A stretch of 64,000 nucleotides of DNA, taken from positions 5,994,476-6,058,475 of the forward strand of contig CAJINV010000002.1 of NCBI GenBank assembly GCA_905178155.1, written 5' to 3'. Both the position numbers and the translations under genes were made by a program. The notes under the pieces were generated by a model. That model was not told the DNA's origin. It worked only from the letters and a program-made list of their open reading frames with translations, and did no database searches. This document shows, in pieces, positions 21,065 through 32,236 of the stretch; position 1 is the stretch's first letter; the number at the start of each line of letters is the position of its first letter. The DNA is from Amoebophrya sp. A120 (taxonomy: Eukaryota; Sar; Dinophyceae; Syndiniales; Amoebophryaceae).

Positions 21065-23599
21065 CTAGTAATACCCACCACGACCTCCACGGCCGCGTGT
21101 GGAAGTTCCCGTCCCGCCGTGGCCCCCATTTCGCGTCGACAGCATCGCCACGGGGCTCCAATTCACTTGCTGCGGCGAGGCCAGCGCGCCCTCGAGGTCG
21201 GAGAGTCGTTTTTGCACCATAAACGTTGTGGCGTTGTTGTTGAACGGTTTGTCGTCGATCCGCTTCACCCCCGGGGGCGATAGTTGTTCGTAGTCACTGT
21301 TGTGAGGTAGAAGATGCGCATTTTGAAGATTGTTCAAAGCAGCTCCGTCCCCTTTGTTCTTATTCCGCGAAGAAGCCGAAACTGCTTTCATCTTCGTACC
21401 ATAATTTTTCTTACGCAGCACGACATTCACCGGCGACAGCGCTGTAGTCGTGTTCTTCGCCACATCTTCAGGATGAGCACCATGGGCCGTTGTTGTTGTG
21501 AGAGCACAAAGCTGCTCGGGGCCCGACGTAGAAGACACGTTCCTCGTATTTTCCGTTGTTGAGGTGGTAGAGGTGCTGCTGATGGAGTTTTTATTGAAGT
21601 AAACATGCTCCTCGTCATGTTGTAAGATGCTTTTCATGCTGTCGCCCCGCATCATTCGGGAAGAAGAGAAGACCGGAAGGTGATGATGATGCTCGCCTGT
21701 CGTACTTCTATGACTCATCTTCTTGTTGTAATTGTAGCCGCGCATATCCACTGCAAAAGTATCGCGTTCGTGTTGAATCCACTCATGCGCGACGGATCTA
21801 CCGCCTCAGGGAAATTCACATTGCAAGAGCAAGCTACACTTTTTCCTTTGATGAAAAAGTTTGCTGTTTTAATACAGTCGGAATCCGTAGTACTGGATAA
21901 ACGTAGATAGATACTTTTGCAATGCATACCCCGCTGCGGGAATCAACCCTTCGTCCGTGAGGTTCTTTAGTTCCAGCGCGTTGCGAATCACATCCGCCTC
22001 CGTTTTGCACAACAAGTTGCCCGTCGTCGCCCGATTCTTCCGCTTCGAGGGGTTCGATTGCAAATGGTAGTTGTAGTTAAATAGGGCAAGACTCTGCTGG
22101 TTGATCTGCCCGCTCGCGTTGGAAGTGGGGGTGTCCTGTTGGTGCTTCAACATGTCGTGATCCGATTGATGTTCAAAAGCAGCTGAAGGAACACAGGGTC
22201 CTGGAACAACGTCGCCGGGCAAAATTAATTCGGGTCCATCTTGCTCGTCTTCTGCAATAATCGACATAGGCTGGTGTCTACTGCTTCTACTCGTCCTTGT
22301 GGACCCTTTCTTGCTTCTCATTGTCATGTTCGGTGTAGGTCCAGCGCCACCGCCAGCTGGGCCAATCCCGCCACTTCGAGCAGTTGCAGCATGAATGTTG
22401 TCTTGCTGTGCGGAACTGGAGAAGGTCGCGTTCTTGTTACTACTAGTTGATGTATGGTACAAGGCGGAGATCACACCCGAGCCCGCCTTGTTCAGGGAAG
22501 TAGACGTAGTTCTTGTCGGGTTGTTATTGAGGATTCCGTTTGTCTGATCGTAATACGAGCTTGCATGTGAATGGGATGAGTTCATGCCGTTCGCGTTCCC
22601 TTCTTCCTGGTTGTGGTTTCCCTCGATGTAATTCCTATTCTGGGACAGCTCTTGCTGCTGCGGAGCACAATTCTGATGATCAAACGCAGTTTTATTCGTG
22701 GAAAAGCTCCGGCTGTGATAGATCATATCAGGATTCAATGGCACCGTTTGACAACTGTTGTTCGTAGTAGTTCCGTGGAGCAGTTGCTGCGCCCCCGTCG
22801 TCCCCCCTGGGTTCGTCGATAAGTCGATTTCTACTGCTTCTTCTTTGCTCACTGGGTGCAACAGAAAGCTGTTTGCTTTCGACTGCATCATCGGGAGGTT
22901 GTGTGCTGTGAGAAACTGTGCGTGTAGGGATTCGGGTACGGTAGAATTTTTAGAACCTCCGGTGGAACTCCTCTGATTTTTAATCGGCGGACGAGTTGAC
23001 GACGTGGACGTCTTCATTCCGTCATCTGCATTTTTATGCAGATCCCCCACAGCCATCCCGCCAAGAACTACACCTCGAGCCATTTCTATTTCAGAGGAAG
23101 ACGACGCGGAGGACTTCTTCGTAGAAGTTGCGCCACTGTGCTGCTGCTGGCCCATCAGCTGATCGAGCGAGTCCCGTTGTTCTTGCGACGCTGCTGCAAC
23201 AGCACCGTGCTGGTGAAGTTGTTCAACAGAATTTTGCTGGCTACTAGCCACCCCCACTGTCGCTGTGGTGGATCCTGGGCAGGACGCAGCCATCAGACCC
23301 GCCAGCTTTTCGGCCGATACGATGCTCATGTTGGACGTCGTGGGAGCCAGCACTGCTTGATTTTTATTCCCTTGCGCTTGCTGTAAAGCAGGTGCCGGAG
23401 CCTGTGGCATCGCGACTCTTCGGTACAGGGCGTTTTTGTTCCGTCTGACTTGCCCCTGTTGCTGTACCGCAACAGAGTTGCTTGTTGTATTTCTTGCGTA
23501 GCTCCTGCTCTTCATCTCGGTAATTTTCGCAGAAGACTTTTCGAGCTGACTCAGTTGCCCACCGGGGGGCGAGCCAAGTTTCGTTGGCGGAAGCTTCAT
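21065..23599 (-). CDS. Low-complexity protein with C-terminal RGG tail, one introner
   Basis: Exon 1 (23599 to about 21929) encodes about 557 residues of Gln/Ser/Asn-rich sequence with some basic blocks (RRNKNALYRR, NPSKRKNRATTG) and one more ordered part near its end (CKTEADVIRNALELKNL). Exon 2 (about 21744-21065) continues with MRGYNYNKKM, a His run, MVQKRLSDLEGAL and the tail STRGRGGRGGYY, an RGG-type RNA-binding or methylation tail. A family A introner separates them, but the exact join is unclear: the best border repeat, TATGC, would shift the frame. I do not recognise the family. RNA binding is an inference from the RGG tail only. Confidence 0.6.
21745..21928. mobile_element. Introner, family A (TGCAAAAGTATC core)
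   Basis: Ends carry TGCAAAAGTATC and GATACTTTTGCA; tips TATCC...GCATA. No exact 5-bp duplication directly abuts the tips; TATGC is repeated nearby. The interior contains few of the usual inner motifs. Confidence 0.75.
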
Positions 23600-24453
23600 G
23601 ATGGAAGTCGAAGTGTGTACGATCTGGTACTTATTCTACGTTCTATCTCGGTTGCGTCAAGCGGGAAGCGCATAGCGAAACCACTTTTACTTTTTCAGGC
23701 ATTGTCTACCTTGTGGCTCCAGTAAACGATTTAAGTATATATCTCAATCTCTACGATTCCGACGTATCTTTCACAACGAGCATGAGCACGACGAGAACAA
23801 TGCTGATTCAACGACTACCACTAGTACTGCAGCCACGATTTTTTGCGAGTAAACAATACGATGTCGATACGAAGGATGAAAGAGCTTCCTTTTTGTTTGA
23901 AACGTAACGACCCTCCGTTCCCTTTGGCTTTGCCACAAAGCGGTCAATACGAGCCACCCAGACGTCGACCGCGAAATAAACGAAGACCACGTCCACAAAC
24001 CCGACCCCGACCACGAAGCGGTTTTGATAACATAGGAACGACATAGGACAACGACAAACACGTAGTCGGAGCGGCTACAGAAATGGAGAAAGTCGGCCTC
24101 TAATACTAATGCTTTCATAGCCACAACTAAGAACAGGCCGCTATTGAACAAGCAACATAAAAATGCACCTCACGGAGTAGATACAGATACAGACTGTCAC
24201 TCAGCTGCTTTCGACGCTTACTCAAGTTGTACTTCCTTGCTTCTCAGTGCCTTCTTGTCGTTGAAGTTGGAGGTTGAGTTCGATCGTCTAATGGAGAAAA
24301 AGAAATGGGACAGCGATCTACTTTTTTACAGCTTTCCAAAAATCATGTTGAAGATGTTTATCACGCGAGATGACAGGACGTCGAGTACTGTTACTGTGCC
24401 AGTACGGGAGCTTCTTGCTGCCTTCTATTTGCACCACCAGCTATTGCTATTGA
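23600..24453. other. Intergenic region
   Basis: Spacer between the BCS1-like gene and the RGG-tailed gene. A 126-codon minus frame here (23771-24151) has no family resemblance. Nothing else seen. Confidence 0.4.
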
Positions 24454-27400
24454 TTAGCAATACATCCCGTTTCCCCTGGTCCCTGCAGTACTTCCGACGT
24501 TTGCGGAATCTTCAAACCGAAACTCCGAAACCCAGTTCGCAGCGGCTTCCGCGTCTTTCTCCAGCCGGTGACACTGCAGGAAGAAGTGCTGCAGCTGTGC
24601 CATCGACAGTTTGTTCGTCCCTAACCGTCCGCCGACCTCATTCCCAAACTTCTCCGCTGCGGATTGGATCTTCGCGTTCTCGGCCAGGATCTGCTTCTTT
24701 TCCTCTTCGGTCAGTTTGATTTCGTCCTGATGTTGTGCCGAAGAACTCTTGGAAGTAGCTGTTTCTTCGTTGAGAGCGGCTGCTTCTCGTTCATCTGCCT
24801 CCCCCGCGACGGCTCCACCGCCAAGGTAGTCCGACAAGTCCGTTTCCTTGTAAAAGGTCTTGAAGTACCGCGTCGCGACCTCTTTCCCGGCGGGCTTGAA
24901 CTCAATCTTCAGGTCGATTCGCCCGGGCCTGAGGACGGCCGGGTCGAGTTTCTCGGGGTGATTCGTCGTGAGAAACGTGATCAGGTTGTCCGGCGCCGCG
25001 AGACCGTCCAGCGTGTTCAAAAAGCCAGAGAAGGACAGGGCGGACTTCTGGTTGGAGTTACTCGCTTCGCGGTCGTGCGTTATCGAAAGGAAAAATCCCC
25101 CCTCGTCCCCATATCGAAACGAAGCTTCCGAGTCCGACGCTGGATCTGTGTACGCGAATCAGCTTTGTATTGCAGGAAGGCACTGGGGCCAGATCGATCC
25201 CCAGTCTAGGTCGGGGCGTTTGGGTCTAGTTGCTCAGCATTGCAAACGGCTGCCCTTTAGGCCCGACAGCGTGACAGATCGGCTCCATAATGGGGCGGAA
25301 GCTTCTGCTGCTGCCTTCTTGCAAGACGAATGTGATTTGTGGCCACAAATCAGCAACTCAAATTTTCGGAAACATACCTTTTCGATATGTTGGGGAGGGG
25401 GATTTTTCATCACAATATGCGTGAACATCGAGTCTACGTCCTCCATCACGAGCATCGCGGACAAGGGCAGATATGCTCTGCAAAAGCAACGCACTCGTAC
25501 TGTATTCTAATTGCTGTTATGGATTACAAATCTTCGTCCTGAGGTCAATCAGCATTACAAATTTTTTTTTTTTTTTTTTTTTTTTGCAAAGAGGGGCGGA
25601 TCGCGGCCCTTTTTAGACGGGCTAGCCAGGCTACGGAATCATCATCACTACAATGAAAGAGAAAACTAGAGAAAAAATCTATTGACCCCCCGGATTCGAT
25701 GCCTTGCGGCAGTTGCGGACGCACGGACTGTACCTTTCAAACCCGACCGCATAGGACGCGCCCGCGTATGGAAGACAACTGCAGCTTTGGCTTCTTGTTT
25801 ATGAATTGTTCTATTCACCGATAGGAAAGAGCACCGGATCTGCCGGGGCCTGGCAGCCAGGCCTACAAAGACTATGCAAGAGCCCCCGCACTACCGCACT
25901 ATCTTGGTAGAGCAATTCGCAAACTCTGCAAAGCGCAGCGATGTTCTATATATCCGCGCCGGTTGTTGGTCTTGTCTGGTCTCCTCGTCGGTACCCTGAC
26001 TTGCCCTCTTCCAGTGTCTCTTGCCCTTACAAAAGTCGCATGCTGATTGGAGTTGTAATGCAAATCAATAGCACAGGTGTCCGCGCGGCCGGCGACTCAA
26101 GCGCTTCAAATAAAAACTACATGTCATTGCCCTCTATGAGCGTCTGGCAGCTGCACGAAGACCCCTTTTTTACTCGGCAATCGAGGCGCATCCGCTGTCC
26201 CCCCATAGGGTCAATGAATGTAGGCAACCCAATCATCATGCTTTCTACCAAGTCCAGTCTACTGCCTGTGGCTGTGGGCCTTCATGCATATGAGACAGAG
26301 TCAAGCCCGAGTATTTGGAGTATGCAATATCTTATCCCCGAAAAAAAAAATATAGTACTGCTACTTGTTTTTGGAGAATGAGTCATCTTCAAGGATGCAC
26401 CTCCTCATCGATGAGGAGGTGCTTGCATCCTATTCTTTTCCTTTCTCTTTATTTGGTGCCTGCTTATCCATACAAAAACATGTCACACAACTTACAACCA
26501 ATCGCAGGAAATGACGAAAGTAACGCATCGCAGAAGAGGGTCATGTGAGTGTATCTGTATCTTACACCGACCTGTAAACGTAAAACGATGACCGATTTTT
26601 TCCCTTATCATTCACGACCCTATGATCTACCCTACGAATTCCGTCAGATAGTAGTACCTCAACTTCAACAGATTTCATTGGCGTCCACTGTTCCCTCTGC
26701 GCCAAGCAGATATCAGTGGCCGACTTCATACGATCACGCGGCCTATAATAGCCAAAAAAAGTGGTCAAATTCCATTTCACATGCTGAGGAAATTTGTAAA
26801 TTGCAATTACTACTAGTACGATACTTTTGCAGGTCATAGCAGACCTTCCATCGCCATCCGGAACGTATCGTCCGTCATCTGGGGCGACACCTGAAGAAAC
26901 GCCAGATTGCGCTCCAGAAAACCGGCCAACGCGTAGATCAGAGAGGTTTTCTATGCAATGTAAATTTCCCGTACATGTACAAAATGCATGACAAATTTCG
27001 CTAACTTGCAGTGTCCAACCTGTCATGCTAGACTAGGATTGAAGGCAAGTTTTGTCATGGAGAGACTGCATTTGTACGTGTACCGGAAATTTACTGTGGA
27101 TATTTTCCCCGCACCGGGCGGGCCGTGGAGGAGGTAACACCTAACAATTTGTTGAAATCAAAATAAGTAACGTTAATACGAATGATAAATGGATCACGAT
27201 GATCAAGCGATTGGTTCGGTCGAGGGGAAATAAAGAAAGACCATCCACCAATCATGCTTCGGTATAGTTATACGATGATCACCATGGTTTGATGTGTTAA
27301 TTCAATCATCGGCAGCACCTGTGGTAAGGGATCCCGTGCTCCTTATAAAACGCCCGCGTTTCATCCCTTTCAAACCAGCTGAGATCATCAAGCAGCAGTT

Positions 27401-29311
27401 TCTTCATCTTCTCCTCTACCACTACTGAGTCCATACTCCGGGCCCACCGCCGCGCCAACGGAATCCAGTAGCGCGCGTTCAGGTCAAATCGCCACATAGA
27501 AACTTGGTTCTCCTTTTTCTCTTGGGAATCGGACAAAAACAACTTGCACAGGTACAACAAGGCGAAGCTGGCGGAGCAGGTGTTCTCCTTGATTCTGTCC
27601 TCTTGCTTTTTCGTCCTGGCAAGGGCACTCAGACTCTGGTCCATCAGCGGCGCACCGCCGTGGGATGCAGATAACTCCTGCTGTTTCCTTTTCTCCTCCT
27701 CTTCGAGCTGCTCTATACTGGCTTTTAACCTGTCCGTGTTCGCCGTCCGTTCGCAGAAGAGGACAATGTTTTTCAGCACCGCCGGAGTGCCGCGCTCACT
27801 CGCAACCGGCTCGCCGATGCGCTGCTGGACCAAAGTGATGGGGACCTGCGGAGGAGGAAGGTAATTCTATTTTTGATGCTGACCATCTATCGTTTGACTT
27901 TGAGTAGACCAGCTGCACTCAGTAATATCGAGCAGAAGCAAGCTGTAGGTATAGAATGTGATATTGGACACATCAGCAACAACCGCCAGAAAATTTACGT
28001 GCCAAACCTGTACCCTTATTGAGCTGGTCACTTCCTTTTCTTCTGCCGCATCTTGCGTCCCCTTCTCCTTTTCGTCGGCTTTTTGCTTTTTTAGCGCTGG
28101 CGGTTCCACAGGCTTATCCTTTTCTTTCGCATGATCCTGCTCCAGATGAGCGACATTATCTCTAGTTGTGCCTTTATTTTCTTCTTTGCAACTATTCGGC
28201 CTGCTCAGTTTGTACTCGAAACTGAAAGAGTGCCATCCCAGGCCCAACTTCGGGTGCGGCAGTTCATGACCTGCTCAAACGTTACAATCTCAAACGTTAC
28301 AATAGAGTTTGGAAATCTGTGATGCAAGAAGTGCATGACCTAGCCAAGTCTCATAGGACTGCGCATGACAAGTTCCGAAGTCCCAAACCGCACTACAATA
28401 TGCCGAAACTTGTGTTACAGAAAGTGGAATGGTCTGCGAGTCTGTCATGCTCATTATGCAAGACAAGAATCTATTGTAACAAGACAAATCCCAGATGAAT
28501 CTATTGCAACGCTTGAGATTGTAACGTGTGAGCAGGTCATACAGTTTCGGTTCGTCTTTTACCTTTTTCTTTTTCGCTCCGCCACTCCCCGTCGTCTTCC
28601 CCGAGCTTTTCATGCCCCGATATCACACAGAAAAAAGCTGGCAGGTCATATTTGTAATGCAAAAATAAATTGACAAAAAAATTTGTATTGCATATCCGAA
28701 ATAGCATGCTATGAGGCCGCCCATGACAGGTTTTTTTGTGTATTTATTTTTGCATTACAAATATATTCTGCCACCTTTTTTCTGTGGGATACCCGACTGC
28801 CCGCGCCGAGACCGGACCGGCCGGAGAAGAACAGGGAAACCTCGTCGAACATAGTGTCCGGCCCCTTGCGAAAGTGGTCGGGTTGCGCGCGGAGCGAGTT
28901 AGTTTTGTGCTTTTCGGAATTGTACTCCAAATGCTTGGAAATGTAGTCCACGGCATAAGTCCACAACGCGTCCCCGGAAGTGATCTCGAGAAACACACCG
29001 GACTTTGGTGTATTTTCATTTGTACTATCACACTTCTTCTTACTCGCCTTCGCCGCACTACTTTTATTAGCCGCAGCAGTAGCACCAGCACTAGAACTAG
29101 CACTAGTTCTACTATCGAAGAAGTTCATCATGGCCGCACCTACCGGTGGCGTCGGGTCGTATCCGAGATTTTTTACCGCTTCCTCCAAGTCGAACGGTAG
29201 CGAAGAAAACGGCATTTCCCGCTTGGACTTCATCGAGGCCGGCATCAGGTCCTGCAGTGGGGCTTGAGCAGGCCCTCCAGGGTGATGCTGGGCGATGGTG
29301 GACTCGGGCAT
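24454..29311 (-). CDS. BCS1-like AAA ATPase, eight exons, five introners
   Basis: AAA ATPase of the BCS1 type; BCS1 is the mitochondrial inner-membrane translocase that inserts the Rieske protein into complex III. Model exons: 29311-28792, 28620-28542, 28264-28008, 27845-27319, 27140-27103, 26952-26839, 25471-25418, 25080-24454, about 730 residues. Seen after joining: KKLLLDDLSWFE with [27 protein letters not shown] (Walker A, split across exons), LPLSAMLVMEDVDSMF (Walker B), FSGFLNTLDGLAAP, TTNHPEKLDPAVLRPGRIDLKIEF (sensor 1 and arginine finger region). These follow the BCS1 order closely. Introns at 27846-28007 and 27141-27318 are GT-AG; the other five are introners. The N-terminal 200 residues are Ser/Lys-rich and atypical, with no clear membrane segment seen, so the submitochondrial role is inferred. 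Confidence 0.88.
25081..25417. mobile_element. Introner in BCS1-like gene, family E/F (CCCCATATCG core)
   Basis: Inverted ends share CGATATG/CATATCG and GAAAAATCCCCC blocks. Exact target duplication ACGCA (minus). Removal joins MEDVDSMFTH to DREASNSNQKSALSFSG. Confidence 0.9.
25472..26838. mobile_element. Large introner (1.37 kb) in BCS1-like gene, family A ends
   Basis: Left arm has CTGCAAAAGCAACGCACTCG, right arm CGATACTTTTGCAG; tips TATG...CATA. Exact target duplication TCTGC on the minus strand. Removal joins MAMEGL to PLSAMLVMEDVD, exactly the BCS1 pattern before Walker B. It is about nine times the usual size of family A. The interior holds a poly-T run of more than 20 (about 25561), a near-perfect palindrome at 26394-26430 and a 146-codon plus frame of unknown meaning. 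Confidence 0.85.
26394..26430. repeat. Palindrome inside the large introner
   Basis: GGATGCA-CCTCCTCATCGATGAGGAGG-TGCTTGCATCC read as arms CCTCCTCATC/GATGAGGAGG flanked by GGATGCA/TGCATCC. It is a strong hairpin candidate. Confidence 0.8.
26953..27102. mobile_element. Introner inside Walker A of BCS1-like gene, family I (GTAAATTTCCGGTAC core)
   Basis: 150-bp element with ends carrying GTAAATTTCC and GTACATGTACAAA-type blocks. Tips TATCC...GCATA; exact target duplication GAAAA. Removal rebuilds [16 protein letters not shown], the insertion falling within the catalytic GKT. Confidence 0.92.
28265..28541. mobile_element. Introner in BCS1-like gene, family G (TGACCTGCTCA core)
   Basis: Ends share TGACCTGCTCAAACGTTACA-type sequence, with a second CTCAAACGTTACAATAGA unit inside each arm. 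Exact target duplication AACTG (minus). Removal joins KDEPKL to PHPKLGLGWHSF. Confidence 0.9.
28621..28791. mobile_element. Introner in BCS1-like gene, family C-like (CACAGAAAAAAG core)
   Basis: Inverted ends of about 55 bp share CACAGAAAAAAG, CTGCCA and TTTGTAATGCAAAAATAAAT. Exact target duplication TCGGG (minus). Removal joins SGLGAGSRG to MKSSGKTTGSGG. Confidence 0.9.
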
Positions 29312-29329
29312 TTGGAATTCGAAATAGGA

Positions 29330-30312
29330 CACTGGTGACACCCCGAAAGACAAAACACAAGTAAAAAATATTTTTCACAGATGGCTGATCGCGTTCGCAG
29401 AGACAGAGAAATCTAAAGTTGTCTAATAGATGATGTAGATCATTCCTGAACTAAAAAATTGAAGCGACAAATAAACAGAAAAGTTTGCTCCGTCGACAAG
29501 AAAAAGCTTGCACCTGCCTGGCATGTGATACTTACAGTACGAGAATTAGGGTACCTAACGACGAGGATCGCTCAAGCTAACGCAACAACACGAACAGAGC
29601 AACCAAAGGCAGAGCATACGTCCAAAACGTGGTGATGATCTCCTTTATCAGAAAGCTGAACGAAACTACGTCGCGGGAACATCAATCTCCTTTGTCAGAA
29701 CGGGATTTTCAACCATGGAGAACATAAATTGCTTGTGTGCAACAGGAGCTGTTCTTGAAAAAGACAGTGGCACTTATCATCTTCACGTCTTCACAGGTGA
29801 TATTCAACAAGCACGAGGCAGAAGGCGCAAAGAGTAGACCACCAACTTAAATTGATAGCTGGTCTGCTGTTTGCTTCGGCCTCCTGTAGTCGGCCCACCT
29901 ACGGTGCAGTGTTTCGCTGTCTGTTCACCACGACACGTGGCGTCCCTTCGCTTTTTTCTACTTTTTTCCGGTCGTAGCTCTCTGCTTTGGCCTCTACGTA
30001 TTTTCGCTTTTTTCCGCCTGCTCCTCTGTCCGGTTGAAAAACGTGCGCCCTCCCAAAGCTCAACATGCGAGTTCTGCGTATAGCAATTCAAAAACTTAGC
30101 GCACTCTACACGACGAACCTATAGACGCAGTGTAGTCGCGCGCAGTTATCAAAGCCGCAACGCATGAAATCAGACTTCGCGGAAACGAGCTGATTTAGAG
30201 TATAGCGGATTTCATCAAAAAACGCTTGACAGAAGGTAGACGCCACCGCAAGAGAACCCGCATGAACCATTCGCTGGGCATGCAGACTTGCATGTTGACC
30301 AATGAATACGCT
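29330..30312. other. Intergenic region
   Basis: Spacer between the hydroxylase gene and the BCS1-like gene. No supported frame or repeat seen. Confidence 0.4.
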
Positions 30313-32236
30313 TTATTTTTTACGCAGGATAATAGGACTCTTCAGATTCTGCAATCGGTCCACATATGTCTGATAGCTTGTCCCGTACAGCCAATCAAAA
30401 AGTATTCATAGCAAATATGTCTGGGGATGGAAACAAGATGCAGCAGATTTGGTTTGCAAATTCATCTCGTGGGTGTGTTTCTCAACACGGCTCATTGCAG
30501 TAGTTCATACCCTATCTATGTAAAGCGACCCTGTTCTCCGTCCTTCAATGTCGATGAGAAAAAACGAAGAACATACTCGCAACGCCGCTTCTTCCACATA
30601 TGCAAATCTCGCACCAATAAATTAAAAACCCAGACCACGACCCAGACATATTTGTACTATGCATAGAGAAACCCAGCGTGCCAAAGTCCACCCTCACCAG
30701 CCGGTGATGCTCATCGTGCGCCTTGGTCCGGGATTCCAGATTGTATCCTGAGTGCCGCTATGCAATGCAAAAGTATGAGCATATCGCATTTGTGAACATT
30801 GCATGACATTTCACAGATTCTTTATCTTTTGTTTTTCCAAACGTAAAAGGTTGTCATAGTCATGGTGGAGCAGGTGCCAAAATGAAATTTGCAATGCTAT
30901 ATTGCGATCAATGCAACGAGTTACGTAGATAACTTTATTTGCAATGCTTAGCTGCTCGACATAGCATAGATATCATATATCAAACCGGCTGTACGAGTCG
31001 CTTTTTGCAAGATTTTATCTGTACGACATGAGATCGTGAACGACCTGCAAAAATCTTGAGTATAGTACAAGTACGATAAACTTTTGCAATTGGTAGGTGT
31101 AAAGTCACGGAGCTGGTCCCGAGAAAGAGCCAAAGCATCAATACCAGGCAGTGCATGTCCATGAAGGCCACGGGGCCGGCGAGAACCGGAATTAGGAGGA
31201 CCGACTCCAGTGGATGAAAGTACAGTGCAGAGGCGTATACGCGTGCAAAACATTTCTAGGGGCCCCCTTTTCGGAAAATCGGCCCGAATTCGAAACAGAT
31301 TGTCTACACAAGTAATTTTTCATGGTACTAGGACCAGAATACGACGGCCATCAACTCCGAACATCTTCTTCACGGCCTGAATGTGGCTCTCCTATAAATA
31401 TCTGTAGCTGATGAGGTGGTTTGGGATGGTTTCCTCTTGCACGTTTGCATGACAAGAAATCCAGGGTGGAATGAGAAAAGACGGCCAGTTTTGCAGCATG
31501 TTTCCACGGATAAAAAGGCCACCGGGTTGAAGATCTCATGGTGCTTCTTGTGGACTTTCTTGTACAGAAACGGGACTCGATGCAGCAGATAGTGGCAGTG
31601 GTAGAAGTAGAACTCGGCAAAGGCGGCGCAGATGGCGATTTGCGTCGCAAATTCGAAAATTGTCTTTGGAAAGGTTTTGTCGAAATCCACCATGTCTTGC
31701 ATCCTGTTTCTTGTTGACTCTGTTGCTCCTGCAGTACCTGTCGTTCGCGGCCCCGCTGGAGCCGCACCTCCATTGTCGACGAATAACCGGAGCAGGGCGA
31801 AGCCAGCAAGAGGGTACACGGTGAGCAGCTGGAAAAAAACGTAGCGGAAGATCTCCAAATGCTTTCGCAACGAGACCGGCTTGGCGTCCGGCTGGCATTT
31901 CCAAGCTTGAATTTGCTTCTCAGAGCGGAACAACGGGAAAATGCAGAATTCGAGGGCAAAAAACAAAAAGGACCAGAAGAGATACGTTAGCGTAAACGTC
32001 ACCAGCGGGAGAAACAGAACCAGGAAGTAGTGCTGAAGGGTAGTTGTAGCAGGAGTGGAAGTTTTATTTATGCTGGCGCTGTAGTAACTATTCGCTGTGA
32101 CCGTGATACTGCTCTTTAGACTTACACTATCGAAGGTGGAAGTTTCCTGCAACAACCTTTCCCACCACTCTTCAAGGGGGAGAAGTAACATGTCGGGCAG
32201 CGGGGGAAAGGACAAAATATCTGCGACTGACAACAT
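30313..32236 (-). CDS. Fatty acid hydroxylase superfamily / sterol methyl oxidase-like membrane enzyme
   Basis: Di-iron membrane oxidase of the sterol desaturase/fatty acid hydroxylase superfamily, acting on lipid substrates, usually at the ER. Model exons: 32236-31513, 31235-31096, 30758-30666, 30402-30313, about 345 residues. Exon 1 has hydrophobic spans (YFLVLFLPLVTFTLTYLF, YVFFQLLTVYPLAGFALL) and the first histidine boxes, FYFYHCHYLLHR and KKVHKKHHEIFNPVAF. Exon 2 gives ALYFHPLESVLL and AFMDMHCLVLMLW. Exon 3 gives HSGYNLESRTKAHDEHHRL, and exon 4 FFDWLYGTSYQTYVDRL, the usual end of the sterol C4-methyl oxidase domain. Three introner-like inserts separate the exons. Their borders are less exact than in other genes, so joins are uncertain by a few codons. 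Confidence 0.82.
30403..30665. mobile_element. Introner in hydroxylase gene, family D-like (AAATATGTCTGGG core)
   Basis: Ends share CATAG-CAAATATGTCTGGG and its complement. No exact 5-bp duplication, but removal joins the domain at GTLGF-FDWLYGTS as expected for the family. Confidence 0.78.
30759..31095. mobile_element. Introner in hydroxylase gene, family A (TGCAAAAGTAT core)
   Basis: Ends carry TGCAAAAGTAT and its degenerate complement GATAAACTTTTGCA. The duplication is unclear (CAC repeated). Removal can join SVTLH to SGYNLESRT. The interior includes several TTTGCAATGC-type motifs. Confidence 0.72.
31236..31512. mobile_element. Probable diverged introner in hydroxylase gene
   Basis: Sits between NPVAF and ALYFHPLES, where the family is continuous. 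The ends share only GCAAAAC and TAT/ATA tips. Border sequence GCCTTT/GCCTCT suggests a decayed duplication. Confidence 0.5.

Noticed and set aside
25941-26381. 146-codon frame inside the large introner as a transposase remnant
   Set aside because: No catalytic motif or resemblance to a transposase family is visible.
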